A stretch of 64,000 nt of DNA from Rheinheimera sp. (GCF_030824435.1 NZ_JAVBXS010000008.1:1-64000); one strand, 5' to 3'. Positions 28,317-40,008 are shown, counted from the first letter of the stretch. Numbers and translations: made by a program. Notes: a model not told the origin generated them from the letters alone.

Positions 28317-29858
28317 TTACCAGGTCTGAGTCGCTTTAAACTTCTCAATCGCGCCTTTAATAGTGGCTTCGATTTGGTCGTTGTAGTTACCGGTTTTGTT
28401 CAGATCAGCCATGAATGCGCCGTGCTCTGCATGCATGTAAGCCAGCAGGGCAGCTTCGAAGTCGAGAATTTTCGCAACTTCAACGTCTTTCATGTAGCCT
28501 TTTTCGATGGCAAAAATCGACACGCCCATATCAGCTACGCCCATTGGTGCGTACTGTAACTGCTTCATCAGTTCAGTTACTTTCTGACCATGGTCTAACT
28601 GCGCACGGGTCGCGTCGTCCAGGTCTGAAGCAAACTGAGCAAATGCCGCTAGTTCAGAGAACTGAGCTAATGCCAGACGGATACCACCACCAAGCTTTTT
28701 GATGATTTTGGTCTGAGCAGCACCACCAACACGGGATACCGAAATACCAGCGTTTACTGCTGGACGGATACCGGCGTTAAACAGGTTAGATTCTAAGAAG
28801 ATCTGACCGTCTGTGATTGAAATCACGTTGGTTGGTACGAATGCAGAAACGTCACCACCCTGGGTTTCAATGATTGGCAGTGCGGTTAAAGAACCGGTTT
28901 TGCCTTTCACTGCGCCATTGGTTAAACGCTCAACATAATGCTCGTTTACACGAGATGCACGCTCTAACAGACGGCTGTGTAAATAGAATACGTCGCCCGG
29001 GTAAGCTTCACGTCCTGGTGGACGGCGTAGCAACAGAGAGATTTGACGGTAAGCAACAGCTTGTTTTGACAAGTCATCGTATACGATCAACGCATCTTCG
29101 CCGAGGTCACGGAAGTATTCACCCATGGTACAGCCAGAGTATGGCGCCAGGAATTGCAGGGCAGCAGCTTCAGAAGCAGAAGCAACAACAACGATAGTGT
29201 GTGCTAAAGCGCCGTGCTCTTCCAGCTTACGTACTACGTTGGCGATGGTCGAAGCTTTCTGACCGATACAAACGTAAATACATTTCACGCCAGAAGTTTT
29301 CTGGTTGATGATGGCGTCGATGGCCAGCGCTGTTTTACCAGTCTGACGGTCACCGATGATCAGCTCACGCTGGCCACGGCCGATTGGAATCATCGCGTCC
29401 ACTGATTTGTAACCGGTTTGCATTGGCTGATCTACCGATTGACGGTCGATAACGCCTGGTGCAATTTTTTCTACCGGTGCAAATGCAGTGGCTGCAATTG
29501 GGCCTTTGCCGTCGATTGGTTCACCTAAAGTGTTGACCACACGACCTAACAGGGCTGGACCTACCGGCACTTCTAAAATACGGCCAGTGGCTTTTACTTT
29601 GATACCTTCACGCAGGTCCGCATAAGGACCCATAACTACGGCACCTACAGAGCTGCGCTCTAAGTTCAGTGCGATAGCGTAACGGTTACCAGGAAGCTCG
29701 ATCATCTCACCTTGCATACAGTCAGCAAGGCCATTGATACGGATAATACCATCGGTAACAGACACGATAGTACCTTCGTTACGAGCTTCACTGACAACTT
29801 CAAACTGAGCAATACGTTGTTTGATCAGTTCAGAGATTTCAGTGGAATTCAGTTGCAT
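28317..29858 (-). CDS. atpA: F1Fo ATP synthase alpha subunit
   Basis: The non-catalytic nucleotide-binding subunit, 513 aa. The Walker A is GDRQTGKT near residue 170. The signature [17 protein letters not shown] appears near residue 370, with [16 protein letters not shown] before it. Length equals that of E. coli AtpA. It follows atpH by 14 bp. Confidence 0.99.
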   Translation of the reverse strand: MQLNSTEISELIKQRIAQFEVVSEARNEGTIVSVTDGIIRINGLADCMQGEMIELPGNRYAIALNLERSSVGAVVMGPYADLREGIKVKATGRILEVPVGPALLGRVVNTLGEPIDGKGPIAATAFAPVEKIAPGVIDRQSVDQPMQTGYKSVDAMIPIGRGQRELIIGDRQTGKTALAIDAIINQKTSGVKCIYVCIGQKASTIANVVRKLEEHGALAHTIVVVASASEAAALQFLAPYSGCTMGEYFRDLGEDALIVYDDLSKQAVAYRQISLLLRRPPGREAYPGDVFYLHSRLLERASRVNEHYVERLTNGAVKGKTGSLTALPIIETQGGDVSAFVPTNVISITDGQIFLESNLFNAGIRPAVNAGISVSRVGGAAQTKIIKKLGGGIRLALAQFSELAAFAQFASDLDDATRAQLDHGQKVTELMKQLQYAPMGVADMGVSIFAIEKGYMKDVEVAKILDFEAALLAYMHAEHGAFMADLNKTGNYNDQIEATIKGAIEKFKATQTW

Positions 29859-29872
29859 GCTCTAATCCCCAA

Positions 29873-30406
29873 TTATGACTGCAGCGCAGTGGCTAAACGG
29901 TCTAACTTACCGCGAACTGAGCCATCAATAACCATATCACCGGCTTTGATTAACATACCACCGACAACTGTCGGGTCTACGCTACAGTTCAACTTAACAT
30001 TGCGTGCTAAACGCTGTGATAAAGCTGTGACCAGCTTTTCCTGTTGTGCTTTGCTCAGTACAGTTGCAGATACAACATCAACTGTTGCTTCTTTCTCAAA
30101 CTCAGCTTTTAACAGCAGGAAAGCTTCCAGCACAGCAGGCAACGCCAATAAACGTTTGTTTTCCGCCATCACTTTAATGAAGTTCTGGCCTTGTTCATTG
30201 AGTTGCGCACCACAAACCTGGATAAAAAACTCTGCTTGTGCTTCTGCACCAGCGTTGCTTTGTAAGCGCTCGGCAACAACAGCGTTGTTTGCTACTTCAG
30301 CAGCAAAAAACAGCATATCAGCCCAGGCCGCCAAAGCGTTTTGTTCAACAGCAAAGTCAAACGCCGCTTTGGCATAAGGACGAGCTACATTCGTCAAATC
30401 AGACAT
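29873..30406 (-). CDS. atpH: F1Fo ATP synthase delta subunit
   Basis: The peripheral-stalk subunit that clamps the b dimer to the top of F1, 177 aa. It begins TNVARPYAKAAFDFAVEQ, the conserved N-terminal helix, and ends with DPTVVGGMLIKAGDMVIDGSVRGKLDRL, the family C-terminal signature. Position and spacing (11 bp after atpF) are standard. Confidence 0.97.
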   Translation of the reverse strand: MSDLTNVARPYAKAAFDFAVEQNALAAWADMLFFAAEVANNAVVAERLQSNAGAEAQAEFFIQVCGAQLNEQGQNFIKVMAENKRLLALPAVLEAFLLLKAEFEKEATVDVVSATVLSKAQQEKLVTALSQRLARNVKLNCSVDPTVVGGMLIKAGDMVIDGSVRGKLDRLATALQS

Positions 30407-30417
30407 GGCTCTTCCTC

Positions 30418-30888
30418 TTACAGTTCAGCTACCAGTTTTTCCAGGATGTCGCTGTGAGCAGCTTCATCAATTTCACGTTGAAGAATACGTTCAGCGCCAG
30501 CTACTGCTAAAGCAGCAACTTGCTTACGTAAATCTTCTTTCGCACGGATGCGTTCAGCGTCGACTTCAGCTTTGGCCTGAGTCAGGATTTTTTCCCGCTC
30601 AGCCTGCGCTTTAACCGCAGCTTCTTCAATAATCTGCGCTTCGCGTTTTTTAGCCTGGTCAATCAGGGCTGCGCCCTGAGCTTTAGCTTCAATCAGCTGT
30701 TTTTTTGCATTCTCTTGCGCTAAACGCAGATCCTGTTCGGCGCGATCACTTGCGGCCAGGCCATCTGCAATTTTTTGCTGACGAGTTTCAATGGCGCCGA
30801 TAATTGGTGGCCATACCCATTTCATACAGGCAATGACAAACACCAAAAACGCGATTAACTCACCAATGAGAGTGGCGTTAATATTCAC
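30418..30888 (-). CDS. atpF: F1Fo ATP synthase b subunit
   Basis: The peripheral-stalk membrane anchor, 156 aa, as in E. coli. The single transmembrane helix is at about 5-26 ([22 protein letters not shown]) and the rest is a long charged helix forming the dimeric right-handed coiled coil. [20 protein letters not shown] is the conserved hinge. Confidence 0.97.
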   Translation of the reverse strand: MNINATLIGELIAFLVFVIACMKWVWPPIIGAIETRQQKIADGLAASDRAEQDLRLAQENAKKQLIEAKAQGAALIDQAKKREAQIIEEAAVKAQAEREKILTQAKAEVDAERIRAKEDLRKQVAALAVAGAERILQREIDEAAHSDILEKLVAEL

Positions 30889-30936
30889 GAACGCTTCTCC
30901 TTAATTACAAAAAGTAAATGTTCTGTTGGCTGCCAA

Positions 30937-32417
<1,481 letters not shown>

Positions 32418-32466
32418 CGAATACCACCTGTAGAATGCTCAAACTACAGCGCAAAAAACTCGCGCA

Positions 32467-32494
32467 AGTATACTTAACTGCCTTATTTTTGCAA
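32467..32494 (-). promoter_or_regulatory. Promoter of the atp operon (predicted)
   Basis: On the minus strand TTGCAA (32489-32494) and TATACT (32467-32472) are separated by 16 bases, a good sigma-70 pair. It ends about 50 bases before the atpI start, in the only gap between parB and atpI. Confidence 0.65.
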
Positions 32495-32545
32495 CCAAAA
32501 GCGGCGCTAAGGCTTGATTTGTCGGTATTTTGGTAATCCAACTGC

Positions 32546-33445
32546 TTAGTTTTCAGCCGAGGCCAGACCAAGCTTTTCCAAAATGCCATCCAGTTCATTC
32601 AGATTGCTATATCCGATCACCAATTCACCTTTGCCCTTTTTGCTGTAACTGATACTGACAGGCGCGGCAAAACGTTCACTTAAACGCTGTTCAAGTGCAG
32701 CGACATCCGGGTCTTTGACCTTTGGCTGAACTTCAGGTGTGGGTTCCAACAGACGGCGCACCAGATTTTCGGTTTCACGTACTGTCAGCTGTTTAGCAGC
32801 AATAACACGGCCGGCGTCAGATTGCTGCTGCTCGGTTAACGCCAGCAAAGCGCGGGCATGGCCCATTTCAATATCACCGTGTTCCAGCAGGGTTTTTACA
32901 TCATCAGCCAGTTGGTTTAAACGAAGTAAATTGGTGACAGTTGTGCGGGATTTACCAACAGCATCAGCAACTTGCTGATGTGTCAGTTCAAATTCAGTGA
33001 GCAAACGTTGCAACGCAATGGCTTCTTCCATTGCATTGAGATCTTCCCGCTGGATATTTTCAATCAGCGCAATAGCAACAGCGGCCTCATCAGGTACGTT
33101 TTTGATAATACAAGGAATTTCAGCAAGACCGGCAATTTGTGAAGCACGCCAGCGCCTTTCACCTGCAATAATTTCAAAGGACTCTGCAGCCAGCTGGCGC
33201 ACCACTATCGGCTGAATAATGCCCTGAGCGCGGATAGAGCTGGCTAAATCATCCAACGCTTCTTGTGACATGTCTTTACGTGGCTGATATTTACCTGGTT
33301 TTAACCATTCTATCGGTAATTTTTGTAATTCGTGTGGATGACTTTCAAGCTGAACAACATCAGCGTCCTGCACCTGGGCATTTGGCCGCCCTGAGGTTAA
33401 CAAAGCGTCCAGACCCCGTCCTAAACCACGTTTTTTTACCGACAT
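32546..33445 (-). CDS. parB: Chromosome partitioning protein ParB
   Basis: A 299-aa CTP-dependent clamp that loads at parS and spreads. The N-terminal LGRGLDALL is the ParA-stimulating box region; IEWLKPGKYQPRK and IIAGERRWRASQIAG (the GERRxRA CTP/parS motif) form the CTPase domain. The helix-turn-helix THQQVADAVGKSRTTVTNLLRL (about 160-182) reads parS, and the C-terminal 45 residues form the dimer domain. Co-transcribed after parA (23 bp). Confidence 0.98.
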   Translation of the reverse strand: MSVKKRGLGRGLDALLTSGRPNAQVQDADVVQLESHPHELQKLPIEWLKPGKYQPRKDMSQEALDDLASSIRAQGIIQPIVVRQLAAESFEIIAGERRWRASQIAGLAEIPCIIKNVPDEAAVAIALIENIQREDLNAMEEAIALQRLLTEFELTHQQVADAVGKSRTTVTNLLRLNQLADDVKTLLEHGDIEMGHARALLALTEQQQSDAGRVIAAKQLTVRETENLVRRLLEPTPEVQPKVKDPDVAALEQRLSERFAAPVSISYSKKGKGELVIGYSNLNELDGILEKLGLASAEN

Positions 33446-33468
33446 TGCGCCTTAATTCCTTAAAAATT

Positions 33469-34263
33469 TCAGACAGAAGCTGCTGTTTTTATTTGTTTTT
33501 TATCCGAACGACGCAATATTTCACCGGCCAGTGCCAGGTAAGCTTTTGCGCCGGTTGAGCTTTTGTCGTAATACATCACAGGGGTACCAAAACTTGGCGC
33601 TTCCGCCAAACGAACATTACGGGGTATCACTGCACGATAAACTTTTTCACCAAAATGCCGTTTTAGCTGCTCAGAAACATCATTGGCCAAACGGTTGCGC
33701 GGGTCGTACATGGTCCGCAAAATACCTTCGATTTTCAGATCGGCATTTACCACTGCGGCCAGTTTATTGATGGTTTCCACCAGTGCCGTTAAACCTTCCA
33801 GCGCATAATATTCACATTGCATCGGCACCAAAACTGAATCTGCAGCAGCCATGGCATTCACCGTCAACATATTCAGAGAAGGCGGACAATCAATAAAAAT
33901 AAAGTCGTATTGGTCGCGGTAATTTTTCAGTGCATTACGCAGTCGCAGTTCACGGGCAAATACATCCAGCAAACGTACTTCGGCTGCTGTCACATCTGAG
34001 TTAGCAGCAACCAGGTGATATCCGCCGGCAGTTTCTTTGACCACGACTTCAGACAAGGGCTTTTCATCAACCAGCAACTCGTAGGCAGTTGCCGGCACTT
34101 CGTATTTATCAACACCACTGCCCATAGTGGCATTGCCCTGCGGATCTAAATCAATCAGTAATACTTTACGTTTGGTTGCCGCCATCGAAGCGGCCAGATT
34201 GACTGCGGTTGTGGTTTTACCAACACCACCTTTCTGATTCGCAATAGCGATGATTTTTCCCAC
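33469..34263 (-). CDS. parA: Chromosome partitioning ATPase ParA/Soj
   Basis: A 264-aa Walker-type ATPase that drives segregation of ParB-parS complexes on the nucleoid. The deviant Walker A is KGGVGKTT near the N-terminus; Walker A' is VLLIDLDPQGNATMG, and FIFIDCPPSLNMLT carries Walker B. There is no N-terminal HTH, as usual for chromosomal type. Located between rsmG and parB. Confidence 0.98.
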   Translation of the reverse strand: MGKIIAIANQKGGVGKTTTAVNLAASMAATKRKVLLIDLDPQGNATMGSGVDKYEVPATAYELLVDEKPLSEVVVKETAGGYHLVAANSDVTAAEVRLLDVFARELRLRNALKNYRDQYDFIFIDCPPSLNMLTVNAMAAADSVLVPMQCEYYALEGLTALVETINKLAAVVNADLKIEGILRTMYDPRNRLANDVSEQLKRHFGEKVYRAVIPRNVRLAEAPSFGTPVMYYDKSSTGAKAYLALAGEILRRSDKKQIKTAASV

Positions 34264-34284
34264 AGCATTCCCTCGAAAAGTAAA

Positions 34285-34908
34285 TCAGGTTGGCACTTTT
34301 TCCACTACGACCAAAAAGCGTTGCCCGGTCAGTTCCGGTACTAATAAAGTCTCGTTGGCGACAACTTTAACAAAATCCGGCAAAGCTGCAATTTCTTCTG
34401 CAGCCTGAGCACCTTTCATCGCAAGAAACTGGCCGTTATTGGCAGGCAAATGAGCACACCAGCCGATCATATCACTTAACGAAGCAAAAGCACGACTGAG
34501 TACCACATCATAACCAGGATCTGGCTGATGCTCTTCGACACGGCTTTGTAATGGCGTGACGTTTTTCAAGCCCAGCTGTAATTTCACCTGATTTAAAAAG
34601 CGGATCCTTTTGCCAAGGCTATCCAGCAAAGTGAACTCTTTATCGGGAAAACAAATGGCCAGTGGGATCCCAGGTAAACCAGGGCCAGTGCCGACATCAA
34701 TAATACGTTGGCCTTTGATAAAAGGTGCTACGGCCAGGCTGTCCATAATGTGTTTTACTAACATTTCCATCGGATCACGCACCGACGTCAGGTTGTAAGC
34801 ACTGTTCCATTTATCCAGCAACTGTACGTACTGCACTAACTGCTGAAGTTGCTGTTCTGACAATTGCAGGCTGGTCTGCGCGACCAGTTTTTTAAGTTTT
34901 GCGAGCAT
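34285..34908 (-). CDS. rsmG: 16S rRNA (guanine527-N7)-methyltransferase
   Basis: A 207-aa SAM-dependent enzyme (formerly GidB) that methylates G527 of 16S rRNA. The SAM motif I is [17 protein letters not shown], and [20 protein letters not shown] before it is a family signature. Located 34 bp after mnmG in the usual mnmG-rsmG-parA-parB order. Loss in other bacteria gives low-level streptomycin resistance. Confidence 0.98.
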   Translation of the reverse strand: MLAKLKKLVAQTSLQLSEQQLQQLVQYVQLLDKWNSAYNLTSVRDPMEMLVKHIMDSLAVAPFIKGQRIIDVGTGPGLPGIPLAICFPDKEFTLLDSLGKRIRFLNQVKLQLGLKNVTPLQSRVEEHQPDPGYDVVLSRAFASLSDMIGWCAHLPANNGQFLAMKGAQAAEEIAALPDFVKVVANETLLVPELTGQRFLVVVEKVPT

Positions 34909-34942
34909 TTTTATCCTGTAAAATCAGTTGATAATGGTCTGC

Positions 34943-36832
34943 TCAGGCAGACTTGCGTAACAAACCCTGTTTTTTCAGGAATACCAATAACAATGAAATC
35001 GCCGCTGGTGTAATACCGGAAATCCGTGATGCCTGGCCAACAGTTTCAGGTTGTGACTGATTCAATTTGACGATGACTTCATTGGACAAACCTTTGACAA
35101 CGCTATAGTCAAACTGGGCAGGTAAACGGGTGCTCTCGTTACGCTCCTGCTTGGCAATTTCGTCCTGCTGCCTGTTGATATAACCTTCGTATTTGATCTG
35201 GATTTCAACTTGTTCTGCAGCTGCAGGGTCGATAAGCGCCGGGCCAACACCTTCAATCGCCATCAAATCCTGATAATTCACTTCAGGACGGCGGATCAGA
35301 TCTTCCAGGCTGGCTTCACGGCTTAAAGGCGTTTTCAGCAGTGTATTCACTTGAGCCAGAGCTGCATGTTGCGGGTGGATCCAGTTTTGCTTCAGCCGTT
35401 GGCGTTCAAGCTCAATCTGCTCAATTTTAATGTTAAATGCCGCCCAGCGCGCATCGTCCACTAAACCAAGTTCACGGCCTTTGGTTGTTAAACGCAAATC
35501 GGCGTTGTCTTCACGCAGCATCAGGCGATATTCAGCACGGCTGGTGAACATACGGTAGGGTTCTTTGGTTCCCATTGTTGTCAGATCGTCAACCAATACA
35601 CCGGTATAAGCCTGATCGCGGCTTGGTACCCATGCCTCTTTTTCCTGCACAAAAAGTGCAGCGTTTAAACCTGCTAACAAACCCTGGGCACCGGCTTCTT
35701 CGTAGCCTGTAGTGCCGTTGATTTGACCAGCAAAGAATAAACCTTTGATAAATTTGGTTTCTAATGAAGTTTTCAGATCTCTTGGATCAAAAAAGTCATA
35801 TTCAATGGCATAACCAGGGCGGGTGATATGGGCATTTTCCAAACCTGGAATTGACTGTACCAATGCCAGCTGCACGTCAAAAGGCAGACTGGTGGAAATA
35901 CCATTTGGATACAACTCGTGGGTGGTTAAACCTTCTGGTTCAATAAAGATCTGATGTTTGTCTTTGTCGGCAAAACGGTTGATCTTGTCTTCAATAGAAG
36001 GGCAATAACGTGGGCCAATACCTTCAATCACACCAGTGTACATTGGTGATCTGTCTAAACCACCCCGAATAATATCGTGTGTTTTTTCATTGGTGTAGGT
36101 GATGTAACAAGGGATTTGTTGTGGATGATCGCTGACTTTTCCCATAAAAGACATCACAGGCAGTGGTGTGTCACCAGGTTGTGGCTGCATTTTGCCAAAA
36201 TCAACACTACGGGCGTCGATCCTTGGTGGAGTACCGGTTTTTAACCGGCCAACTCTGAAAGGCAATGCTCTTAAGCGGTTAGCCAAAGCGACAGATGGCG
36301 GATCGCCGGCTCTGCCGCCTGAATAATTTTCCAACCCAATATGAATTTGACCACCCAGGAAAGTGCCGACAGTCAGCACCACTGTTTTGGCGGTAAATTT
36401 CAGGCCCATTTGGGTAACAACACCACAAACCTGATCGTTTTCAACAATCAGATCATCACATGCTTGCTGGAAAATCTGTAAGTTCTGCTGATTTTCCAGA
36501 ATGTTACGAATAGCAGCGCGATAGAGCTGACGGTCAGCCTGAGCTCGGGTTGCACGTACTGCAGGACCTTTAGAGCTGTTTAGAGTACGGAACTGGATCC
36601 CCGCGAGATCTGTTGCTTTGGCCATAGCACCACCAAGGGCGTCAATTTCTTTGACCAAATGGCCTTTACCGATACCACCAATAGCCGGGTTACAGGACAT
36701 CAGGCCTAGTGTCTCAACGTTATGGGTTAACAGCAAAGTTTGCATGCCCATGCGTGCGGCCGCCAATGCGGCTTCGGTGCCGGCATGGCCACCTCCGACT
36801 ACAATCACATCGTAACTTTGTTGGAACAACAT
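34943..36832 (-). CDS. mnmG: tRNA uridine-5-carboxymethylaminomethyl modification enzyme MnmG
   Basis: A 629-aa FAD enzyme that, with MnmE, installs cmnm5 at U34 of certain tRNAs. FAD binding is at [22 protein letters not shown] (about 8-30); [13 protein letters not shown] and the C-terminal [27 protein letters not shown] are family motifs. ATG at 36832 has GAGG five bases upstream; the frame is open to 36874, inside the oriC side. The partner MnmE is encoded at 44.5 kb in this window. Confidence 0.98.
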   Translation of the reverse strand: MLFQQSYDVIVVGGGHAGTEAALAAARMGMQTLLLTHNVETLGLMSCNPAIGGIGKGHLVKEIDALGGAMAKATDLAGIQFRTLNSSKGPAVRATRAQADRQLYRAAIRNILENQQNLQIFQQACDDLIVENDQVCGVVTQMGLKFTAKTVVLTVGTFLGGQIHIGLENYSGGRAGDPPSVALANRLRALPFRVGRLKTGTPPRIDARSVDFGKMQPQPGDTPLPVMSFMGKVSDHPQQIPCYITYTNEKTHDIIRGGLDRSPMYTGVIEGIGPRYCPSIEDKINRFADKDKHQIFIEPEGLTTHELYPNGISTSLPFDVQLALVQSIPGLENAHITRPGYAIEYDFFDPRDLKTSLETKFIKGLFFAGQINGTTGYEEAGAQGLLAGLNAALFVQEKEAWVPSRDQAYTGVLVDDLTTMGTKEPYRMFTSRAEYRLMLREDNADLRLTTKGRELGLVDDARWAAFNIKIEQIELERQRLKQNWIHPQHAALAQVNTLLKTPLSREASLEDLIRRPEVNYQDLMAIEGVGPALIDPAAAEQVEIQIKYEGYINRQQDEIAKQERNESTRLPAQFDYSVVKGLSNEVIVKLNQSQPETVGQASRISGITPAAISLLLVFLKKQGLLRKSA

Positions 36833-37549
36833 ATCTGCCTCTGTAACTTCAAGGATAACGCGAAAAAAGGGCACGTATTGTAACTGGATCGCCCCTGAAA
36901 CGGAATGACTAAAATCTAATCCGGATCCTTATCACTGCTTAAATATATATAAGGATCTTTAAAGAGATCTTCTTATTACTCTTACTACTAAGCAGAGACT
37001 TTTAGGTGGATAACCAATTTTTGCTTAAAAGGATCAAGATCTTACAGAAGATCTAAACTGTGATCTGATCCGGATCTACCCACCTTGATCCTGTGATCAA
37101 CTAGCTGTTTTATCCACAGGTCACCAATGCGTTTATTTAATTCAGAGGATAATACCATCTTATTAACCGGCTTATACGGCACTTATGCACACTGTGTGAT
37201 TTTTAATGACTAAATTGTGTATAACACTGTATAGCTGGATCATAACTCAGATCTGAGCTTTATCATGCTTTTATCAGATTGATATTAAGAATTGCATACT
37301 TTAAATGTAGATACTTGGTTTTGTTGGTTTTTCATTGCTGATGCCAACATGGAAGTACGTTAGATATCCAGTTTCTGGACAGTGACTTGTGTAGTTGGCG
37401 GGCTGAAATGCCCGCCTTTTTTTTCAGATAAAAAAGTTAAGGGGAGAGTTTTTACACTCAGGATCTTTATGCCTGAAGAGTGACAATTTAAGTTTTAGTT
37501 ATTTTTTAGATTAAAAAAACAAACTTGTATTAAAGAAGCTGGCGAATAA
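36833..37549. other. Chromosomal replication origin oriC, E. coli-type
   Basis: A gene-free stretch between mnmG and mioC, the position of oriC in enterobacteria. DnaA boxes fitting TTWTNCACA are at 37110-37118 (TTATCCACA), 37183-37191 (TTATGCACA) and 37216-37224 (TTATACACA, minus); a one-mismatch box is at 37005-37013 (GGTGGATAA). An AT-rich zone before them has GATCTTTAAAGAGATC and GATCTTCTTATTA, resembling the E. coli 13-mers. I count 13 GATC sites from 36923 to 37254, the Dam/SeqA signature. The right part (37260-37549) contains an orphan terminator and no gene. Confidence 0.93.
37397..37424 (+). terminator. Orphan intrinsic terminator beside oriC
   Basis: GGCGGGC / GCCCGCC with loop TGAAAT and eight T. 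The T-run is on the plus strand, but no plus-strand gene precedes it: mnmG and mioC both run on minus. It would end a transcript starting in or near oriC. Confidence 0.88.
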
Positions 37550-37987
37550 TCAGCTGAGTTTTTTGATAAACTCCGTGAGCCAGGCACATGCCTGATCTTC
37601 TGGTAACTCTGCTGTTAAAACATCAATATTTAATGCCAGACCCAGTGCCTGAGCACCATTTTTCTGCAACAAAGCTTCCATTTTGCGACCCGCCAGACAA
37701 AAAGTATCATAGCTGGAGTCACCTAAAGTGATCACGGCATAAGAAACTGTGGTAAGATCACTTCGATCTTGTGCTAATTGATCCGCAAAGGGTTGGATAT
37801 TGTCGGGCAGATCACCCGCACCGTAGGTCGAGGTGATCACTAACCAGATAGCGTTTCTGGTCAGTTGTTCTAATTCGGGTGTCAGATGCAGCCTGACTTC
37901 ATAACCCGCTTGTACCAGTGTATCAGCTACTTGTTCAGCAGTGTATTCAGCTGCGCCCATTTGGCTGCCCACGAGGATCTCAATCAT
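37550..37987 (-). CDS. mioC: MioC-type flavodoxin
   Basis: A 145-aa FMN protein. The FMN phosphate loop is GSQMGAAEYTAEQVAD at the N-terminus, and TSTYGAGDLPDN and ITLGDSSYDTFCLAG carry the other FMN-binding loops. The gene reads toward oriC, as in E. coli, where mioC transcription can affect initiation. E. coli MioC supports biotin synthase activity in vitro. Confidence 0.95.
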   Translation of the reverse strand: MIEILVGSQMGAAEYTAEQVADTLVQAGYEVRLHLTPELEQLTRNAIWLVITSTYGAGDLPDNIQPFADQLAQDRSDLTTVSYAVITLGDSSYDTFCLAGRKMEALLQKNGAQALGLALNIDVLTAELPEDQACAWLTEFIKKLS

Positions 37988-38035
37988 CTGTCAAACCTTT
38001 GTCAGGAAAAATGATTGGCTATACTACTGGAATAA

Positions 38036-38100
38036 AAACGTGCAAAGCCACGCTTTTTGCACGTTTGGGGTATTTTTACAGCAAAGCAGGCTCTGTAAAA
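38036..38100 (+). promoter_or_regulatory. Two tandem hairpins in the deaD leader
   Basis: AAACGTGCAAA (38036-38046) pairs perfectly with TTTGCACGTTT (38056-38066). TTTTACAG (38074-38081) pairs with CTGTAAAA (38093-38100). They sit in the 166-bp gap between the divergent mioC and deaD starts. They could form RNA structures in the deaD leader or be DNA operators; neither is followed by a T-run of terminator quality. Confidence 0.5.
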
Positions 38101-38153
38101 CTACAATAGCACAACCACCTATCGCCTGCGTGTTATTGAGGTTTATACAATAT

Positions 38154-39992
38154 ATGTCTGAGTCCCTGACTTTTTCCCAGCTAGCGCTGCCGGAACCCTT
38201 GTTACGTGCAGTAACGGAATTGGGTTATGAAACTCCATCGCCAATTCAGGCGGCGGCCATCCCAAAACTGTTAGCGGGAGAAGACTTACTGGGTCAGGCG
38301 CAAACTGGTACAGGTAAAACTGCTGCCTTCGCGCTGCCACTGTTAGCCCGGCTTGATCCGGCACAAAACGAACCACAAATTCTGGTATTAGCTCCAACCC
38401 GTGAACTGGCGATTCAGGTTGCAGAAGCATTCCAGGCTTATGCCCGCTTTATGCCGGCTTTCCATGTACTGCCTTTATATGGTGGTCAGAGTTATACCAA
38501 TCAGCTGAAATCATTAAAACGTGGTTCTCAGGTGATCGTTGGTACCCCGGGTCGTATCCTGGATCACTTAGACCGTGGCACTCTGCAGTTAGATAAACTG
38601 CGTGCCATAGTGCTGGATGAAGCCGACGAAATGTTGCGTATGGGCTTTATTGATGATGTGCAAACCATTATGGATGCCACACCAGCCGGCCGTCAGGTTG
38701 CAATGTTCTCGGCCACTATGCCGTCACAAATCCGTGCTATTGCACAGAAGCACCTGAAAAACGCTCAGGAAATCAAAATTGAATCAAAAACCAGCACAGT
38801 TGAGCGTATTACTCAGCGTTATGTGATGCTGGATGGCAATCAGAAGCTTGATGCTTTGACCCGTGTCCTGGAAGGTGAAGAATATGATGCCAGCATCATT
38901 TTTGTTCGTACCAAAAGTGCCACTGAGGAAATTGCCGAAAAATTAGGTGCTCGCGGTTATGCTGTAGCTTGCCTCAATGGCGATATGAACCAGGCCAACC
39001 GCGAACAAACTATTCGCCGCTTAAAAGCCAGTCAGATTGATATTATTGTGGCAACTGATGTTGCTGCCCGTGGTCTGGACGTTGAACGTATCAGCCTGGT
39101 TATCAACTATGACATTCCTTACGACAGCGAAGCTTATGTACACCGTATCGGTCGTACTGGCCGTGCCGGTCGTTTAGGTAAAGCTATTTTGTTTGTGTCG
39201 CCACGTGAACGTCGTTTATTGCGTACTATCGAACACGCTACCCGTCAGCCGATTGAAAAAATGTCGTTGCCAACAGGTGAAGTGATTGAACAACGTCGTA
39301 TCGAGTCATTCCGTGCTTCACTTGCTAACACCATCGAAGCGAAAAACTTAAGTTTCTTCCAGGACTTAATTAACGACTGGCGTGAAAAGCTGGAAACAAC
39401 AGATGCAGATTTAGCTGCGGCGTTGTTATTCCTGGCGCAAAAAGATCAGCCGTTAAATGTGGCTAAACAGTTCCCGGAAATCCGTGAACCTCATGCCCGT
39501 GGTGACAGACCGGATCGTCCGGAGCGTTCAGGCGAGCGTCCAGCCCGTTTTGAACGTGGTGATCGTCCGGAGCGTTCAGGCGACCGTCCGGAACGTGCGC
39601 CACGTCCGCGCCGTGAAATGCAGGGCAACTACAATACGTATCGTATTGAAGTAGGTAAAGAACATGGTGTTCGTGCCGGTGACATCGTTGGTGCTATTGC
39701 CAATGAAGCCAATATCGACAGCCAGTTTATCGGTAATATCAAACTGTTTGATCATTTCTCTACGGTTGAGCTGCCGGCAGATATCCCAACGGAAATCTTC
39801 CAGCACCTGAAAAAAGTGTATGTGCGTAAGCAAAAGCTGAATATCAGTGTTGATACTGGCGGTAATAGCAGCGGCGGCAACTCAGGCGGCGAACGTGCAG
39901 AACGTCCGGCCGGTGATCGTCGTCCATCATCAGCGCCAGCTGGTGCAGGTCCACGTCCTGGTGCAGCGCCAAAACGCCGTACCCGCGAATAA
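38154..39992 (+). CDS. deaD: ATP-dependent RNA helicase DeaD/CsdA
   Basis: A DEAD-box helicase of 612 aa used in ribosome assembly and RNA decay, especially in the cold. Q-motif (FSQLALPEPLLRAV...TPSPIQ), Walker A AQTGTGKT, DEAD in VLDEADEMLRMG, SAT in MFSATMPSQ and HRIGRTGRAGR are present. After about residue 445 comes a basic Arg/Pro/Glu/Asp-rich linker with a 16-aa repeat, then a DbpA-like RNA-binding domain (YRIEVGKEHGVRAGDIVGAI) and a Gly/Arg tail. ATG at 38154 begins the helicase N-terminus; upstream frame is not conserved-looking. GAGG lies about 12 bases before it. Confidence 0.97.
   Translation: MSESLTFSQLALPEPLLRAVTELGYETPSPIQAAAIPKLLAGEDLLGQAQTGTGKTAAFALPLLARLDPAQNEPQILVLAPTRELAIQVAEAFQAYARFMPAFHVLPLYGGQSYTNQLKSLKRGSQVIVGTPGRILDHLDRGTLQLDKLRAIVLDEADEMLRMGFIDDVQTIMDATPAGRQVAMFSATMPSQIRAIAQKHLKNAQEIKIESKTSTVERITQRYVMLDGNQKLDALTRVLEGEEYDASIIFVRTKSATEEIAEKLGARGYAVACLNGDMNQANREQTIRRLKASQIDIIVATDVAARGLDVERISLVINYDIPYDSEAYVHRIGRTGRAGRLGKAILFVSPRERRLLRTIEHATRQPIEKMSLPTGEVIEQRRIESFRASLANTIEAKNLSFFQDLINDWREKLETTDADLAAALLFLAQKDQPLNVAKQFPEIREPHARGDRPDRPERSGERPARFERGDRPERSGDRPERAPRPRREMQGNYNTYRIEVGKEHGVRAGDIVGAIANEANIDSQFIGNIKLFDHFSTVELPADIPTEIFQHLKKVYVRKQKLNISVDTGGNSSGGNSGGERAERPAGDRRPSSAPAGAGPRPGAAPKRRTRE
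39513..39590 (+). repeat. 48-bp in-frame repeat in deaD
   Basis: GATCGTCCGGAGCGTTCAGG starts at 39513 and again at 39561, 48 bases later, giving a 16-residue protein repeat around DRPERSG[ED]RP in the linker between the helicase core and the RNA-binding domain. Two copies. Confidence 0.85.
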
Positions 39993-40008
39993 AAACCAGC
40001 TAGTTTGT

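Noticed and set aside
39191-39205. CACGTG core in deaD (GCCACGTGAACG) as another parS
   Set aside because: Only the inner 6-8 bases match; the outer arms GTT/AAC are not symmetrical. Likewise CCCACGTGGCC in the first TonB receptor (about 2810) and CCACGTGATT in the second receptor (about 16465) have the wrong arms.
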